Source of the DNA: Rhizobium leguminosarum
Lineage (GTDB): Bacteria; Pseudomonadota; Alphaproteobacteria; Rhizobiales; Rhizobiaceae
Assembly: GCF_017876795.1 (NCBI RefSeq)
Contig: NZ_JAGIOR010000001.1
Span: 2,940,501 to 3,004,500, forward strand
Length of the DNA: 64,000 nt
Direction: 5' to 3'
In this document: positions 52,824 to 63,182 of the stretch, in pieces
Position numbering within the stretch: position 1 is the stretch's first letter
How the letters are laid out: the number at the start of each line of letters is the position of its first letter
The notes under the pieces: generated by a model
Seen by the model: only the letters and a program-made list of their open reading frames with translations
Databases searched by the model: none
Told to the model about the DNA's origin: nothing
Made by a program: the position numbers and the translations under genes

Positions 52824-53804
52824 ATGGCAAATTTTGCGCTTGAGGTCACCCGCCTCGGCTTTTCGGTTCTGCAGGCGGTTTCGCCTGATCTGGCGGGCAG
52901 GGCGGCGTTCCAGCTGTTCTGCCGGACGCCGTCGCCGCGGCCGAAGGGGGCAAGAGCGAAGGCGGCGCATGCGGCGGGCGCGGCCCGGCTTGCCGGCGCC
53001 GAACGCTTCACCCTCAAACTTGCCGGCGGGGCGAAAGCGCATGCCTATCGGCTGAACGGCGGGGCGCGGGGCAAACGCAAACGCTATCTGGTGACGCATG
53101 GCTGGGGCTCGAGCGCCGAATATATGACCGAACTGGTTTCGATGCTTGCGGCGCCGGGTGCGGAGGTGGTCGCGCTCGATTTTCCCGGCCATGGACGCGC
53201 CGGCCGACGCTTCCTGCATATGGGGCTTGCGGTCGGAGCGATCGCCGCGGCCGAGCAGCGGTTCGGCGCCTTCGATGCGGTGATCGGCCATTCCTTCGGC
53301 GGCGCGGCGCTGGTGGTATCGTTGGCGGGTCTGCTGCCCGATGTCGCTGCCGTCACGGCCGAGCGACTGGTGCTGATCGGCGCGCCGAGCGAGATGGGCT
53401 GGCTGTTTACCGATTTCGGCCGGATGATCGGCCTTCGCCCGGCCGCGCAAGCGGCGCTGGAAAATGAGGTGCATCACGTCACCGGGCGGAGACTCGAGGA
53501 TTTCGATGCCGGTGAAGCGGCGAGCGCGATCGGCCGGCCGGTGCTCGTCATCCACGCCGAGGACGACAAGGAAGTGCCGCCGGCCCATGCCCGGCGCTAT
53601 CAGGCAGCCGGCGAGGGCGTCCGGCTGTTCTGGGCGAACGGCTTCGGGCATCGGCGCATCCTCGGCGCCGCTCCGGTTCTTGGCGCAATCGCGGCGTTTC
53701 TCGGAGGTGCCAAAGGCGAGGAGGACGTGCCCGACGAAGGCATCAAAAAAGCTGCTGAGATCATTCCGTTTTTTGAGCTTCCGATAAAGCGTGCGGCGCT
53801 GTAG
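52824..53804 (+). CDS. Alpha/beta hydrolase
   Basis: A 326-residue soluble hydrolase. The nucleophile elbow is GHSFGG (about 154-159), the oxyanion segment THGWGSSAEYMTEL (about 92-105), acid in HAEDDKEVPPAHA, and His in NGFGHRRILG. An N-terminal 60 residues are basic and of unknown fold. Under probable MarR control. A ligand such as a phenolic ester or lactone is possible. It is followed 36 bases later by a PPOX-type protein in the same direction. Confidence 0.82.
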   Translation: MANFALEVTRLGFSVLQAVSPDLAGRAAFQLFCRTPSPRPKGARAKAAHAAGAARLAGAERFTLKLAGGAKAHAYRLNGGARGKRKRYLVTHGWGSSAEYMTELVSMLAAPGAEVVALDFPGHGRAGRRFLHMGLAVGAIAAAEQRFGAFDAVIGHSFGGAALVVSLAGLLPDVAAVTAERLVLIGAPSEMGWLFTDFGRMIGLRPAAQAALENEVHHVTGRRLEDFDAGEAASAIGRPVLVIHAEDDKEVPPAHARRYQAAGEGVRLFWANGFGHRRILGAAPVLGAIAAFLGGAKGEEDVPDEGIKKAAEIIPFFELPIKRAAL

Positions 53805-53840
53805 CGTCCGTCCCGATATCAAGCCGCGGCGGGACGCCTC

Positions 53841-54452
53841 ATGAAAATCATCAGCAGCATCGAAGAGCTCAACACGATCTACGGCGCAGGCCTGTCACAG
53901 GCCTCGGTCGACAAGGTGACGAAGCAATTGACGCCGCTCTATCGTGAGATGATCGAGATTTCGCCCTTTGCCGCGCTTGCCACCGTCGGGCCGGAAGGGC
54001 TCGACTGTTCGCCGCGCGGCGATCTCGGCGGTGTGGTGCGGGTCGCCGACGACGAGACGCTGCATCTGCCGGACTGGCGGGGCAACAACCGCGTCGATTC
54101 GCTCTCCAATATCGTGCGCGATCCCCGGCTGGCGCTGATGTTCCTGATCCCCGGCTCGAACACGACGATGCGCATCAACGGCCACGGCGTGGTCTCCGAC
54201 GACGCGGCGCTGCTTTCGAGTTTCGAAATGGACGGCAAACATCCCCGCACCGTCGTGGTGATTTCGATCGACGAGGTCTATTTCCAATGTGCCCGCGCCG
54301 TGATGCGGGCCGAACTCTGGAATGGCCAACATTTCGCCGATCCAGCGAACCTGCCGACACCCGGCCAGATGCTGAAGGCCGCGGTCGGCGATTTCGACCA
54401 GGAAACCTACGACCGGGAATGGCCGGGACGCGCGGCGAAGACGATGTGGTAA
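53841..54452 (+). CDS. FMN-binding PPOX-family protein (MSMEG_1061-like)
   Basis: A 203-residue split-barrel flavoprotein. Recognisable: FAALATVGPEGLDCSPRGDLGGVVRV (about 43-68), LHLPDWRGNNRVDSLSNIVRDPRLALMFLIPG, ISIDEVYFQCARAVMRAELW. These parts carry the FMN-binding Arg and the RNR-like motif of the MSMEG_1061 subfamily, oxidoreductases of unknown physiological substrate. Probably co-transcribed with the hydrolase. Followed by a bidirectional terminator. Confidence 0.85.
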   Translation: MKIISSIEELNTIYGAGLSQASVDKVTKQLTPLYREMIEISPFAALATVGPEGLDCSPRGDLGGVVRVADDETLHLPDWRGNNRVDSLSNIVRDPRLALMFLIPGSNTTMRINGHGVVSDDAALLSSFEMDGKHPRTVVVISIDEVYFQCARAVMRAELWNGQHFADPANLPTPGQMLKAAVGDFDQETYDREWPGRAAKTMW

Positions 54453-54454
54453 AA

Positions 54455-54479
54455 CCGCCGTCACCTGTGGTGACAGCGG
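54455..54479. terminator. Bidirectional terminator hairpin
   Basis: CCGC-CGTCACC (54455-54465) and GGTGACA-GCGG (54469-54479) form a 10-pair stem with one mismatch and a 3-base loop, between convergent genes. Confidence 0.7.
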
Positions 54480-54500
54480 GCCTCTCGCGCAGAATTGCCG

Positions 54501-55568
54501 TCAGCTCTTGTAGATCAGCCAGCTCTTGGTGAAATCCTTCTGCATGCCGTCCTGATAGAGGATGGTGCAGTTGCGGCCGGCATTCTTGGCGCCGTAGAGG
54601 GCGATGTCGGTCTTGCTGTAGAGTTCGCCGGCATCCTCGGCGCTGGAGGCCATGCAGATGCCGATCGAGACGGTAATCGGGCCGTAATTGACCCGCGTGC
54701 GGGAATTCTTGAAGGGGGTGGTTTCCAGCGTGCGGCGGATGCGCTCGGCGATCGCCGTGATTTCCTCGGGCGTATTGCCGTCGATGATCAGCGCGAATTC
54801 CTCGCCGCCGGCGCGGGCAACGAAGACATCACGCCGGACGTTGCTGCGGATGACGGAGGCGACGGTGGCGAGGATCTTGTCGCCGACGGGATGGCCGTAG
54901 GTGTCGTTGATCTTCTTGAAGTTGTCGATATCGGCAAGCAGCAGGGCCGTCACCGGCCGCATGCCGGGATTGTTGAAGACCGCAGCCAGGCGCTCGTCGA
55001 AGGCACGACGGTTGGAAAGGCGCGTCAGCGAATCGGTGTTGGCGATGCGTTTATATTCGTCGAGTTCCTTGCGGACCTGGTCCATTTCCTGCGAGCGCTG
55101 GACGACGTCGCCGACGGTGCGTTCCCCGTGCGCCATGGTGTCGCCGGTCGCCCGGCTCAAAAGTTCGATGGCGTTTTCGATCAGTTCGACGCTGGCATTG
55201 CTCTTCGAGGTGATGCGCTTATGGGTCTCGCCGAGCAGCCTGGTATAGCTTTCCAGCGAGCTTTGCTCCTGTCTCAGGACCCGCAGCAGGCCATCGAGTT
55301 CGCCTGAAATGCGCGTATGGGCGTCATCGAAAACGCGGGCCGGGCTGCTGGTGAAATACTGCGCGCCGAGTTCGTCGAGCTCGGCCTGTGTCGCCTGGGC
55401 GCCGAGGGCGGCAAGGTCCCTGGTCAGCGCCGGGTTGGAGCCGATATAGGCTTCGTAGAAGAGTTCGTAATTGCGCGGTATCGGCGCAACGCCCATCGAG
55501 CGCATGGCATAGGTGATCTGGCCCGCTACGTCGGGAACCTGCACCTTGGGCGCGACAGCCGTGTTCAT
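54501..55568 (-). CDS. Diguanylate cyclase (GGDEF domain)
   Basis: A 355-residue soluble protein with an N-terminal coiled helical region (1-170, no recognised sensor) and a C-terminal GGDEF domain: DSLTRLSNRRAFDERL, ALLLADIDNFKKINDTYGHPVGD, ARAGGEEFALII with GGEEF as the active site, and KTDIALYGAKNAGRN. It makes c-di-GMP from two GTP, promoting attachment and lowering motility. The I-site RxxD is not obvious before GGEEF. It stands alone; the intergenic region upstream contains 17-bp tandem repeats. Confidence 0.9.
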   Translation of the reverse strand: MNTAVAPKVQVPDVAGQITYAMRSMGVAPIPRNYELFYEAYIGSNPALTRDLAALGAQATQAELDELGAQYFTSSPARVFDDAHTRISGELDGLLRVLRQEQSSLESYTRLLGETHKRITSKSNASVELIENAIELLSRATGDTMAHGERTVGDVVQRSQEMDQVRKELDEYKRIANTDSLTRLSNRRAFDERLAAVFNNPGMRPVTALLLADIDNFKKINDTYGHPVGDKILATVASVIRSNVRRDVFVARAGGEEFALIIDGNTPEEITAIAERIRRTLETTPFKNSRTRVNYGPITVSIGICMASSAEDAGELYSKTDIALYGAKNAGRNCTILYQDGMQKDFTKSWLIYKS

Positions 55569-56013
55569 CCGGCGAACTCCTCATATATTCGAAGGCGATA
55601 ATCTATTTGGTAGCTTAAATTTCTTGGGAAAAGATTAAAGCGATATATACCAAAGATTACATACGATAAGTCCATGGCCGGCGAAGACTTCAAGTATGCC
55701 CATGATTTTCAAAGAAAAATTGTAGCTTTAGCGGGAAATGCATGCTCGCTGGACGGGAACGGCCTCTGAAAAACTTACAGTTATTCTCTGCATTGCGGAC
55801 GTATTCATCATATCGATAGTTGATCGACAGCCAGCTATTTCATTGGAAATGGATTGGGATGACGGTTCGCAGGCTGTTTGCTAGCGTCGGACTTGCTGTA
55901 CACCGCACATTCATGACGCGGGATCGGGCATGACGCGGGACCGGGCGTGACGCGGCACCGGGCATGACGCGGGACCGGGCGCCGATGCCGTGCCCGTCCC
56001 GCATCCGAGAGCG
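55569..56013. repeat. A+T-rich intergenic region with four 17-bp tandem repeats
   Basis: The first 300 bases are markedly A+T-rich and probably hold the diguanylate cyclase promoter. At 55913-55980 four tandem 17-bp units (consensus ATGACGCGGGACCGGGC; 55913, 55930, 55947, 55964) occur, with one or two substitutions. These sit just after fumA's 3' end. No gene is supported here. Confidence 0.65.
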
Positions 56014-57621
56014 TCATCCCAGGTTTAGTTCCTGGAAGAAGTCATTGCCCTTGTTGTCGATGACGATGAAGGCCGGAAAGTCTTCGACCTCGATCTTCCA
56101 GACCGCTTCCATGCCGAGTTCGGGATATTCGTAGACTTCGACCTTGCGGATGCAGTCCTGGGCGAGACGGGCGGCGGGGCCGCCGATCGAGCCCAGGTAG
56201 AAGCCGCCATGTTTCTTGCAGGCCTCGCGCACGGCGCGCGAACGGTTGCCCTTGGCGAGCATCACCATCGAACCGCCGAAGGACTGGAACTGGTCGACGT
56301 AGCTGTCCATGCGGCCGGCCGTCGTCGGGCCGAAGGAGCCGGAAGCATAACCGACAGGCGTCTTGGCCGGGCCGGCATAATAGACCGGGTGGTTTTTCAG
56401 GTAATCGGGCATACCTTCGCCCTTTTCCAGCCGCTCGCGGATCTTGGCATGGGCAAGGTCGCGGGCAACGATGATGGTACCCGACAGCGACAGGCGCGTC
56501 TTGACGGGATGCCTGGAGAGTTCGGCCAGCACCTCGGCCATCGGCCGGTTGAGATCGATACGGACGGTCGATTCCGACAGTTTCGCCTCATCGATCTCGG
56601 GCATGTATTTCGACGGATCGGTTTCGAGCTGCTCGACGAAGATGCCGTCGCGGGTGATGCGGCCCTTGGCCTGACGGTCGGCGGAACAGGAGACGCCGAG
56701 GCCGATCGGCAGCGAAGCGCCGTGGCGGGGCAGGCGGATGACACGCACGTCATGACAGAAATACTTGCCGCCGAACTGGGCGCCGACACCCATTTGCTGC
56801 GTCAGTCTGTGGATTTCCTTTTCCATCTCGAGATCGCGGAAGGCGTGGCCGCTCTCGGAGCCTTCGGTCGGCAGCGCGTCGAGATAGCGGGTCGAGGCGA
56901 GCTTGACGGTTTTCAGGTTCATTTCGGCCGAAGTGCCGCCGATGACGATCGCCAGATGGTAGGGCGGACAGGCTGCCGTCCCTAACGTCAGGATCTTCTC
57001 CTTGAGGAAGTCGATCATCCGGTCATGCGTCAAGAGCGAGGGTGTGCCCTGGTAGAGGAAGGTCTTGTTGGCCGAGCCGCCGCCCTTGGCGACGAAGAGG
57101 AATTCGTAGGCGTCGGTGCCCTCCTCGTAGATGTCGATCTGGGCCGGCAGGTTGTTGCTGGTGTTCTTCTCCTCGAACATCTTGACCGGCGCGAGCTGCG
57201 AATAACGCAGGTTCTTCTTCTCATAGGCATCCATGACGCCGCGGGCGAGTGCCGCGGTATCGCCGCCCTCGGTCCAGACCCTGCGGCCCTTCTTGCCCAT
57301 GATGATTGCAGTGCCGGTATCCTGGCACATGGGCAGCACGCCGCCGGCGGCAATATTGGCGTTCTTCAGGAGATCGTAAGCGACGAAGCGGTCGTTGTCG
57401 GTCGCCTCGGGGTCATCGAGGATCGAGGCGAGCTGCTTCAGGTGGCCGGGGCGCAGCAGGTGGTTGATATCGGCGAAGGCGGTTTCGGCAAGCAGGCGGA
57501 TGGCTTCCGGCTCGACGGTCAGGATTTCCTGGCCCTTGAAGCTGTCGACCGAGACATGGTCGCCGCTGATCTTGCGGTAGGGGGTGCTATCCTTGCCGAG
57601 CGGGAAGAGATCGTCAGCCAT
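56014..57621 (-). CDS. fumA: Class I fumarate hydratase
   Basis: A 535-residue [4Fe-4S] fumarase that interconverts fumarate and malate in the TCA cycle. N-terminal catalytic half has [34 protein letters not shown] and [13 protein letters not shown]; the late part has [31 protein letters not shown]. Length fits the E. coli FumA/B type. The cluster is superoxide-sensitive; a class II enzyme at 59433-60824 gives a stable backup. It is transcribed alone. Confidence 0.9.
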   Translation of the reverse strand: MADDLFPLGKDSTPYRKISGDHVSVDSFKGQEILTVEPEAIRLLAETAFADINHLLRPGHLKQLASILDDPEATDNDRFVAYDLLKNANIAAGGVLPMCQDTGTAIIMGKKGRRVWTEGGDTAALARGVMDAYEKKNLRYSQLAPVKMFEEKNTSNNLPAQIDIYEEGTDAYEFLFVAKGGGSANKTFLYQGTPSLLTHDRMIDFLKEKILTLGTAACPPYHLAIVIGGTSAEMNLKTVKLASTRYLDALPTEGSESGHAFRDLEMEKEIHRLTQQMGVGAQFGGKYFCHDVRVIRLPRHGASLPIGLGVSCSADRQAKGRITRDGIFVEQLETDPSKYMPEIDEAKLSESTVRIDLNRPMAEVLAELSRHPVKTRLSLSGTIIVARDLAHAKIRERLEKGEGMPDYLKNHPVYYAGPAKTPVGYASGSFGPTTAGRMDSYVDQFQSFGGSMVMLAKGNRSRAVREACKKHGGFYLGSIGGPAARLAQDCIRKVEVYEYPELGMEAVWKIEVEDFPAFIVIDNKGNDFFQELNLG

Positions 57622-57804
57622 CGAAGTGACCTTTCTGGTGGGCGTGCGTCGCTAAATTGGAAGCGGTCTAAATCCGCGGCGCTGCAAATGCAATCTGGAT
57701 AGGCAAGCGGTGAAATCCTCATTCGTCGGGAAAGACGACTTCAGGTTGCCTTTCGCTGGAGGCCGGTTCATATTTCCCGCGACGTTAAATTGCGGGGGCT
57801 TCCG

Positions 57805-58632
57805 ATGACGAACGCAAAACCGACTGCTAACGACGATCTTCGCATTTTTTTCGAGCACGACTGGATCAGAGGGGATTTGCTGTCCAATGACAGCGATCCC
57901 GAGGGGGCGGCTATCTATCTTCGCTCTTTCGACGGTGCCCGGGTCGATGCGAAACAGGGACTGACACAGGAAACGATCATCAAAGGCGATTATGGGACCT
58001 TCACCGTGCGACCCGACGGTCACTTCACCTACGAGCTGGATTACTCGCTCGACGTGGTGAAGAACTTGCGGGCGCACGATCAGCTGATCGAAGAGATCCG
58101 CTACAAGATCTCCGATGGCATGGGGGGAACGGATGTCGGGGTTCTGACGCTGGCGATCGACGGCGTCAACGAAGAGGACAAATACCACGAAGTCCTCGAT
58201 TTCGACGACCTCGGCGTCACATCGCGAGCGGATGACTTTTCTCTGCCGAATTACCGGGGCTTCGCGCTCTCCGTGAACGGCAGTCACGACCTGACGTTGC
58301 TGAACGGTATTGTCTATGACACGGTGCCGGGCGTCGACGCCATCACCGAGGACGGTTTCAGCGATACGGTTCTATCGCCGGGTTCGGCGCCTGTAACCCT
58401 GAAAATGGTCGATGGCGGGGACTTCACCTTTCAGGGCGTTTCGATTGCCGAGTGGTCGGCCTCACCCTTTCATCTGACGCTGACGGCGATGAACGACGGC
58501 CAGATCGTCTATCAGCAGGAACTTGAGATCACCGATCCCGATCTCCTGGTCGAGATTGAAGACATCGATGAAATCAGTTTCGACTTCATGGGCAATTCGG
58601 TGGTGATGGACAATATTTCGCTGTTGGTTTGA
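57805..58632 (+). CDS. VCBS/cadherin-like repeat-domain protein
   Basis: A 275-residue acidic protein. ATG 57805 follows the purine-rich GCGGGGGC. Residues about 22-130 look like a VCBS/cadherin-type beta-sandwich: GDLLSNDSDPEG (calcium-binding style), YGTFTVRPDGHFTYELDYS, EEIRYKISDGMGGTDVGVLTLAIDGVNE. The C-terminal half (about 140-275) has a beta-rich pattern ending VVMDNISLLV with no recognised family. No signal peptide; a type I secretion signal is not obvious. Divergent from fumA. Possibly a surface or self-associating protein; function unknown. Confidence 0.65.
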   Translation: MTNAKPTANDDLRIFFEHDWIRGDLLSNDSDPEGAAIYLRSFDGARVDAKQGLTQETIIKGDYGTFTVRPDGHFTYELDYSLDVVKNLRAHDQLIEEIRYKISDGMGGTDVGVLTLAIDGVNEEDKYHEVLDFDDLGVTSRADDFSLPNYRGFALSVNGSHDLTLLNGIVYDTVPGVDAITEDGFSDTVLSPGSAPVTLKMVDGGDFTFQGVSIAEWSASPFHLTLTAMNDGQIVYQQELEITDPDLLVEIEDIDEISFDFMGNSVVMDNISLLV

Positions 58633-58663
58633 CGCTCATTCACACCCATAGAGGGGATGCCAA

Positions 58664-59380
58664 ATGGGAAGCAGATGCTCTATCGCCGCGAAACCTGAGC
58701 CGGTCAGCTTCGATCCGGATCGAACGGCCGTCATTGTCATCGACATGCAGCATGATTTCGGCAGCCGCGGCGGCATGTTCGATCTCGCCGGCCTCGACAT
58801 TTCGCCAATCGAGCGCCTCGTCCAGCCGATCTCGCTGGTGCTAGACACGGCGCGAAAGGCCGGGCTGCTTATCGTCTATACAAAGCAGGAGCACAATTCC
58901 GATCTCTCCGATGCCGGAAACGACGATGCCCCGCACAGGATCAAGCACCGGCGCATGAATATTGGGCGAGCCGTTACGGCTCCTGATGGCAGCGAAAGCA
59001 TGGTCCTAGTGCGCGATACTTGGAATACGGCCATCGTTCCGGCGCTCGCGCCTCGGCCAACTGACGTGGTGATTTCCAAACATCGATACAGCGCGTTCTT
59101 CGAAACGCCGCTCGACGCCATCCTGCGCGCCCGCCGGACCAACACGCTTTTATTCGTCGGCGCGACAACGAGCATATGTGTCGAGTCGACTGTGCGCGAC
59201 GCAACGTTCCGCGACTACCGCTCCATCGTGCTACGCGACTGCACGGCAGAGCTGATCTCTGCAGACGCTGCCCGCAGCAACCATGAGGCGCCACTACTCA
59301 CAATCGAGCTGCTTTTCGGCTGGACGGCCCACTCGAATGACGTGATTGAGGCACTGCTTGCGATGTCCGCGGCAGCGTGA
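58664..59380 (+). CDS. Isochorismatase-family cysteine hydrolase
   Basis: A 238-residue hydrolase of the isochorismatase/RutB fold. Asp in AVIVIDMQHDFG (about 22-33), Lys in VISKHRYSAFFET and the catalytic Cys in GATTSICVESTVRDATFRDY (about 167-186) form the triad. Likely substrates are amides or carbamates (RutB-type ureidoacrylate or N-carbamoyl compounds) rather than isochorismate. Preceded by GAGGGG before ATG 58664; 31 bases after the VCBS-like gene in the same direction, so perhaps co-transcribed. Confidence 0.85.
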   Translation: MGSRCSIAAKPEPVSFDPDRTAVIVIDMQHDFGSRGGMFDLAGLDISPIERLVQPISLVLDTARKAGLLIVYTKQEHNSDLSDAGNDDAPHRIKHRRMNIGRAVTAPDGSESMVLVRDTWNTAIVPALAPRPTDVVISKHRYSAFFETPLDAILRARRTNTLLFVGATTSICVESTVRDATFRDYRSIVLRDCTAELISADAARSNHEAPLLTIELLFGWTAHSNDVIEALLAMSAAA

Positions 59381-59409
59381 GCCTTTTCCCCTCGGCGGAG
59401 GGGAAAGGC
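59381..59409. terminator. Bidirectional terminator between isochorismatase-family gene and fumC
   Basis: GCCTTTTCCCCTC (59381-59393) and GAGGGGAAAGGC (59398-59409) pair across a GGCG loop with one bulged T; T and A tracts inside the arms suit either direction. Confidence 0.75.
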
Positions 59410-59432
59410 AGTGTCACGGACCAGCGGCCTTG

Positions 59433-60824
59433 CTATTTCGGCCCGATCATCGTTTCCGGCCGGACGATGGCATCGTAGTCTTCGGACGAGACGAGGCCGC
59501 TGGCGAGGGCTTCTTCCTTCAGCGTCGTGCCGTTCTTGTGCGCGGTCTTGGCGATCTTGGCGGCTGCGTCGTAGCCGATCTTCGGGGCAAGCGCGGTCAC
59601 CAGCATCAGCGAGCGTTCGAGGCCGGCCTTGATGTTGTCTTCGCGCGCCTCGATGCCGACGACACAATTGTCGGTGAAGGAGACGGCGGCATCGGCCAGC
59701 AGTTGCACCGATTGCAGGAAGTTGTAGGCCATCATCGGATTGTAGACGTTGAGCTCGAAATGACCCTGGCTGTCGGCAAAGGTCAGCGCGGCGTGATTGC
59801 CGAAGATGTGGATGCAGACCTGCGTCAGCGCCTCGCACTGGGTCGGATTGACCTTGCCGGGCATGATCGAGGAGCCGGGCTCGTTTTCCGGCAGTGCCAG
59901 TTCGCCGAGACCGGCGCGCGGGCCGGAGCCGAGCAGGCGGATATCGTTGGCGATCTTGAAGAGCGCGGCCGCCGCCGCATTGATGGCGCCATGGGAAAAG
60001 ACCATGCTGTCATGCGAGGCGAGCGCCTCGAACTTGTTCGGCGCGGTGACGAAGGGCATGGCTGTTATGGCGGCGATCTCTTCGGCGACCTTTTCGGCGA
60101 AGCCCACCGGCGCATTGAGGCCGGTACCGACGGCCGTCCCACCCTGGGCCAGTTCGCAGAGGCCGGGCAGGGTCATTTCGATGCGCTTGATGGCGGAGCC
60201 GACCTGGGCGGCATAACCGGAAAATTCCTGGCCGAGCGTCAGCGGTGTCGCATCCTGGGTGTGGGTGCGGCCGATCTTGATGATGTGGCTGAATTCGGTG
60301 ACCTTCATGTCGAGGGCGGCATGCAGGTGCTTCAGGGACGGCAGCAGGTGATGGGCGATCCGTTCGGCGCAGGCGATGTGCATCGCCGTCGGGTAGGTGT
60401 CGTTCGACGACTGGCTCATATTGACGTGATCGTTCGGATGCACCGGCTTCTTGGAACCCATGACGCCGCCGAGCATTTCTATTGCACGATTGGAGATCAC
60501 CTCATTGGCATTCATATTGGACTGCGTGCCTGAACCGGTCTGCCAGACGACCAGCGGAAAATGGTCGTCGAGTTTGCCCTCGATCACTTCCTGGGCGGCA
60601 TCGATGATGGCTTGGCCGAGGCCAGGATCGAGCTGGCCGAGCGACATGTTGGCGCGGGCGGCCGCCTGTTTGACGATGCCGAGCGCACGCACGATCGACA
60701 GCGGCTGTTTTTCCCAGCCGATCTTGAAATTGCCGAGCGAACGCTCGGCCTGGGCGCCCCAATATCGGTCGGCGGCAACGTCGATGGGCCCAAAAGTATC
60801 GGTTTCGGTGCGGGTTGCGGTCAT
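59433..60824 (-). CDS. fumC: Class II fumarate hydratase
   Basis: A 463-residue oxygen-stable fumarase. Signature [12 protein letters not shown] (around 318-329), [31 protein letters not shown] (fumarase/aspartase signature region) and [16 protein letters not shown]. It catalyses the same reaction as FumA without an iron-sulfur cluster. Transcribed leftwards; its promoter must lie in the 422-base gap to the L,D-transpeptidase gene. Confidence 0.95.
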   Translation of the reverse strand: MTATRTETDTFGPIDVAADRYWGAQAERSLGNFKIGWEKQPLSIVRALGIVKQAAARANMSLGQLDPGLGQAIIDAAQEVIEGKLDDHFPLVVWQTGSGTQSNMNANEVISNRAIEMLGGVMGSKKPVHPNDHVNMSQSSNDTYPTAMHIACAERIAHHLLPSLKHLHAALDMKVTEFSHIIKIGRTHTQDATPLTLGQEFSGYAAQVGSAIKRIEMTLPGLCELAQGGTAVGTGLNAPVGFAEKVAEEIAAITAMPFVTAPNKFEALASHDSMVFSHGAINAAAAALFKIANDIRLLGSGPRAGLGELALPENEPGSSIMPGKVNPTQCEALTQVCIHIFGNHAALTFADSQGHFELNVYNPMMAYNFLQSVQLLADAAVSFTDNCVVGIEAREDNIKAGLERSLMLVTALAPKIGYDAAAKIAKTAHKNGTTLKEEALASGLVSSEDYDAIVRPETMIGPK

Positions 60825-61246
60825 CAGCCTTGCCTTCCCTTTACATGCTGTTTTCGGTCATCTCAGAAAGATGAGTTCTTATAGGTTGGAACGTTCGACA
60901 AGAAAACCGGACGACATGCGAAATATTGAAGTCGGAAGTCATGTTTGCGAGGGTTGTGCGGCGTGCCTTTTAGGCCACTTTCGAAATATTATGCGTCTGG
61001 GCCTTTTCGCCACATTGGTCTGGCGGCATAAATTGGGTAAAAAATTAACTAATAATTTCATAATTTTGTGTGAACTTCTGCGCGGCGCCGTGCAGGATCT
61101 CCGTCACACAAAATTGAGTCCGCCGGCGCTGGCGGCGCAGGCCGGTTTCTGATCAATGAGGCCCTACGCTGCTTGAGTTTCGCGGGATAAGAGCTTGAGC
61201 CTTGCGCTCGTGACAAGAACAGCATGACACCGGGACTGGAAGATAT
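60825..61246. other. Divergent intergenic region fumC / L,D-transpeptidase
   Basis: A 422-base A+T-richer stretch; TTAACTAATAATTTCATAATTTTG around 61045-61070 is the most likely promoter zone for one or both genes. No ORF or repeat was recognised. Confidence 0.4.
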
Positions 61247-63157
61247 ATGACGTTCGTTTTGAAAAGCGCGGCATCCGCATTGGCAGTTTCCTGCGGCGTG
61301 GCGGTTATGAGTGCCGCACCTGCGCATGCTTATACATTGATGGAGATGCTGCGCGGCGACAGGGAGCGGAGCCAGAGCACCATCTTCATGGATCAGGCAC
61401 CCGGCCGTCCGGTGCCGCGCGGTGCCGTCGGCGGCTCGCTCGGCGGGCTCGATCCGGAAGCGCCGCTGCCGAAGGTGAGCGGCCCGCGTTACTACACCTA
61501 TAAAACCGAAACGCTGCAGTTCGTCGATACCGGCAAGTTCGCCGATCCTGTCGTCACCGGCGCGGTCGCCGATGTTTCGGCGAGCGGCGATGCCAGCGCC
61601 GAACCCGCCGTGCAGCGCCGTTTCCTGGCGCAGGCAAAGGTGCGTGCCAATGCCGACGTCGCAAAGGCGCTCGAAGCCTATTACGGCGATAGCCGCAACC
61701 CGCTCGTCTGGGTCGATGGCAATCAGATCAACAATGGCGCCAAGTCGGCGATGCTAGTTCTTGCCGATGCGGCCTCCGTCGGCCTCGACCCGGCAGATTA
61801 CGCCGTCCAGACGCCTGATATCGACCAGGCCAATCCCGATCCAGCCTTCCGCGATCGGGCGCTGACGCAATTCGAGCTCGAACTCTCCGCCAAGGTACTG
61901 GCCTTCGTGCAGGACACCGCGCGCGGTCGCATCGATCCGAACAAGATCTCCGGCTATCACGACTTCCAGCGCAAGGTGGTCAACCTAGCGCCGGTGCTGA
62001 AGCTTGCCCGCATGAGCCCCGATGTCGGCGCTTACATCGCCAACCGCTCGCCCGATAGCCCACAGTTCCAGGCGTTGAAGGCGGAACTCGCCAAGCTTCG
62101 CGCCGCCGACGGCGGCAATGAGGAGCGAATCGTTGTTTCGCTCGATAAGCTGCTGAAGCCCGGCGAAAGCTCGCCCGAGATCGCCAATATCGTCAAGGCG
62201 ATCGGCAAGCACGGTTCCGAAACGCTGAGGACCGATCACGCGGCAACGCTCGCCGCTTACGCAGGCAGCAGCGACTATTCGCCTGAGATCGTCTCACTGG
62301 TCGAGGATTTCCAGAAGGAGCGCGGACTGAAGGCCGATGGCGTCATCGGCCAGGCGACGGTGCGCGCCATGACCGGCGGCGATACCAATGCCTCGAAGAT
62401 CGACAAGCTCGTCGTCGCCATGGAACAGGCGCGCTGGCTGCCGGAAGATCTCGGTTCCCGTTACGTGATGATCAACCAGCCGGCGTTCATGGTCTATTAC
62501 CACAATGGCGGCAAGGAACAGCTGTCGATGCGCGTCGTTGTCGGCGGCAAGAATAACCAGACCTATTTCTTCGACGACGAGATCGAGACGGTGGAGTTCA
62601 ACCCTTTCTGGGGCGTGCCGCAGTCGATCATCATCAACGAGATGTTGCCGAAGCTGCGCTCGGATCCGAACTATCTCGACCAGCTCGGTTATGAGGTTGA
62701 GGTGAACGGCCACGCCGTCGCCTCGTCGAGCGTCGACTGGTACGGCTCGACCGACAACGTCTCGGTGCGCCAGCCGCCGAGCAGCGACAATGCGCTTGGC
62801 GAACTGAAGATCCTGTTCCCGAACAGCCACGCGATCTACATGCACGACACGCCGTCAAAGAGCTTCTTCAAGCGCGACATGCGGGCGCTGAGCCACGGCT
62901 GCGTGCGCCTTGCCGATCCGCGCGCAATGGCGGCTGCCGTGCTCGGAACGACGGTCGACGACGTCGCCAAGCAGATCGCCACGGGGCAGAACCATGCGGT
63001 GAAGGTGCCGCAGAAGATTCCCGTTTACGTGTCCTATTTCACAGCCTGGCCGAACAAGGACGGCGTGGTGGAATATTTCGACGACGTTTATGGCCGCGAC
63101 GGCTATGTCGACAAGGCCTTTGACGCGACGAGCAAGGCGCGGGGCGCGCAGATCTGA
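61247..63157 (+). CDS. L,D-transpeptidase (YcbB-like) with peptidoglycan-binding domain
   Basis: A 636-residue exported enzyme that makes 3-3 cross-links or attaches proteins to peptidoglycan. Signal peptide residues 1-28 (ends APAHA). A large scaffolding N-domain follows, then a peptidoglycan-binding repeat IVSLVEDFQKERGLKADGVIGQATVRAM (about 347-374) and the YkuD catalytic domain with SHGCVRLADP containing the active Cys (about 546-555). Close in layout to E. coli LdtD (YcbB) although longer at the N-terminus. Rhizobia, which grow from one pole, rely heavily on 3-3 cross-links. A U-tailed terminator follows. Confidence 0.9.
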   Translation: MTFVLKSAASALAVSCGVAVMSAAPAHAYTLMEMLRGDRERSQSTIFMDQAPGRPVPRGAVGGSLGGLDPEAPLPKVSGPRYYTYKTETLQFVDTGKFADPVVTGAVADVSASGDASAEPAVQRRFLAQAKVRANADVAKALEAYYGDSRNPLVWVDGNQINNGAKSAMLVLADAASVGLDPADYAVQTPDIDQANPDPAFRDRALTQFELELSAKVLAFVQDTARGRIDPNKISGYHDFQRKVVNLAPVLKLARMSPDVGAYIANRSPDSPQFQALKAELAKLRAADGGNEERIVVSLDKLLKPGESSPEIANIVKAIGKHGSETLRTDHAATLAAYAGSSDYSPEIVSLVEDFQKERGLKADGVIGQATVRAMTGGDTNASKIDKLVVAMEQARWLPEDLGSRYVMINQPAFMVYYHNGGKEQLSMRVVVGGKNNQTYFFDDEIETVEFNPFWGVPQSIIINEMLPKLRSDPNYLDQLGYEVEVNGHAVASSSVDWYGSTDNVSVRQPPSSDNALGELKILFPNSHAIYMHDTPSKSFFKRDMRALSHGCVRLADPRAMAAAVLGTTVDDVAKQIATGQNHAVKVPQKIPVYVSYFTAWPNKDGVVEYFDDVYGRDGYVDKAFDATSKARGAQI

Positions 63158-63182
63158 CGTCAGGGTTTATTGGATTATGGAG

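Noticed and set aside
55835..56017. 60-residue frame through the 17-bp repeats
   Set aside because: Arises from the tandem repeat; no binding site, no conservation argument.
59346..60533. Long frame antisense to fumC
   Set aside because: FumC signatures are unmistakable on the minus strand; the plus frame is a GC-rich shadow.
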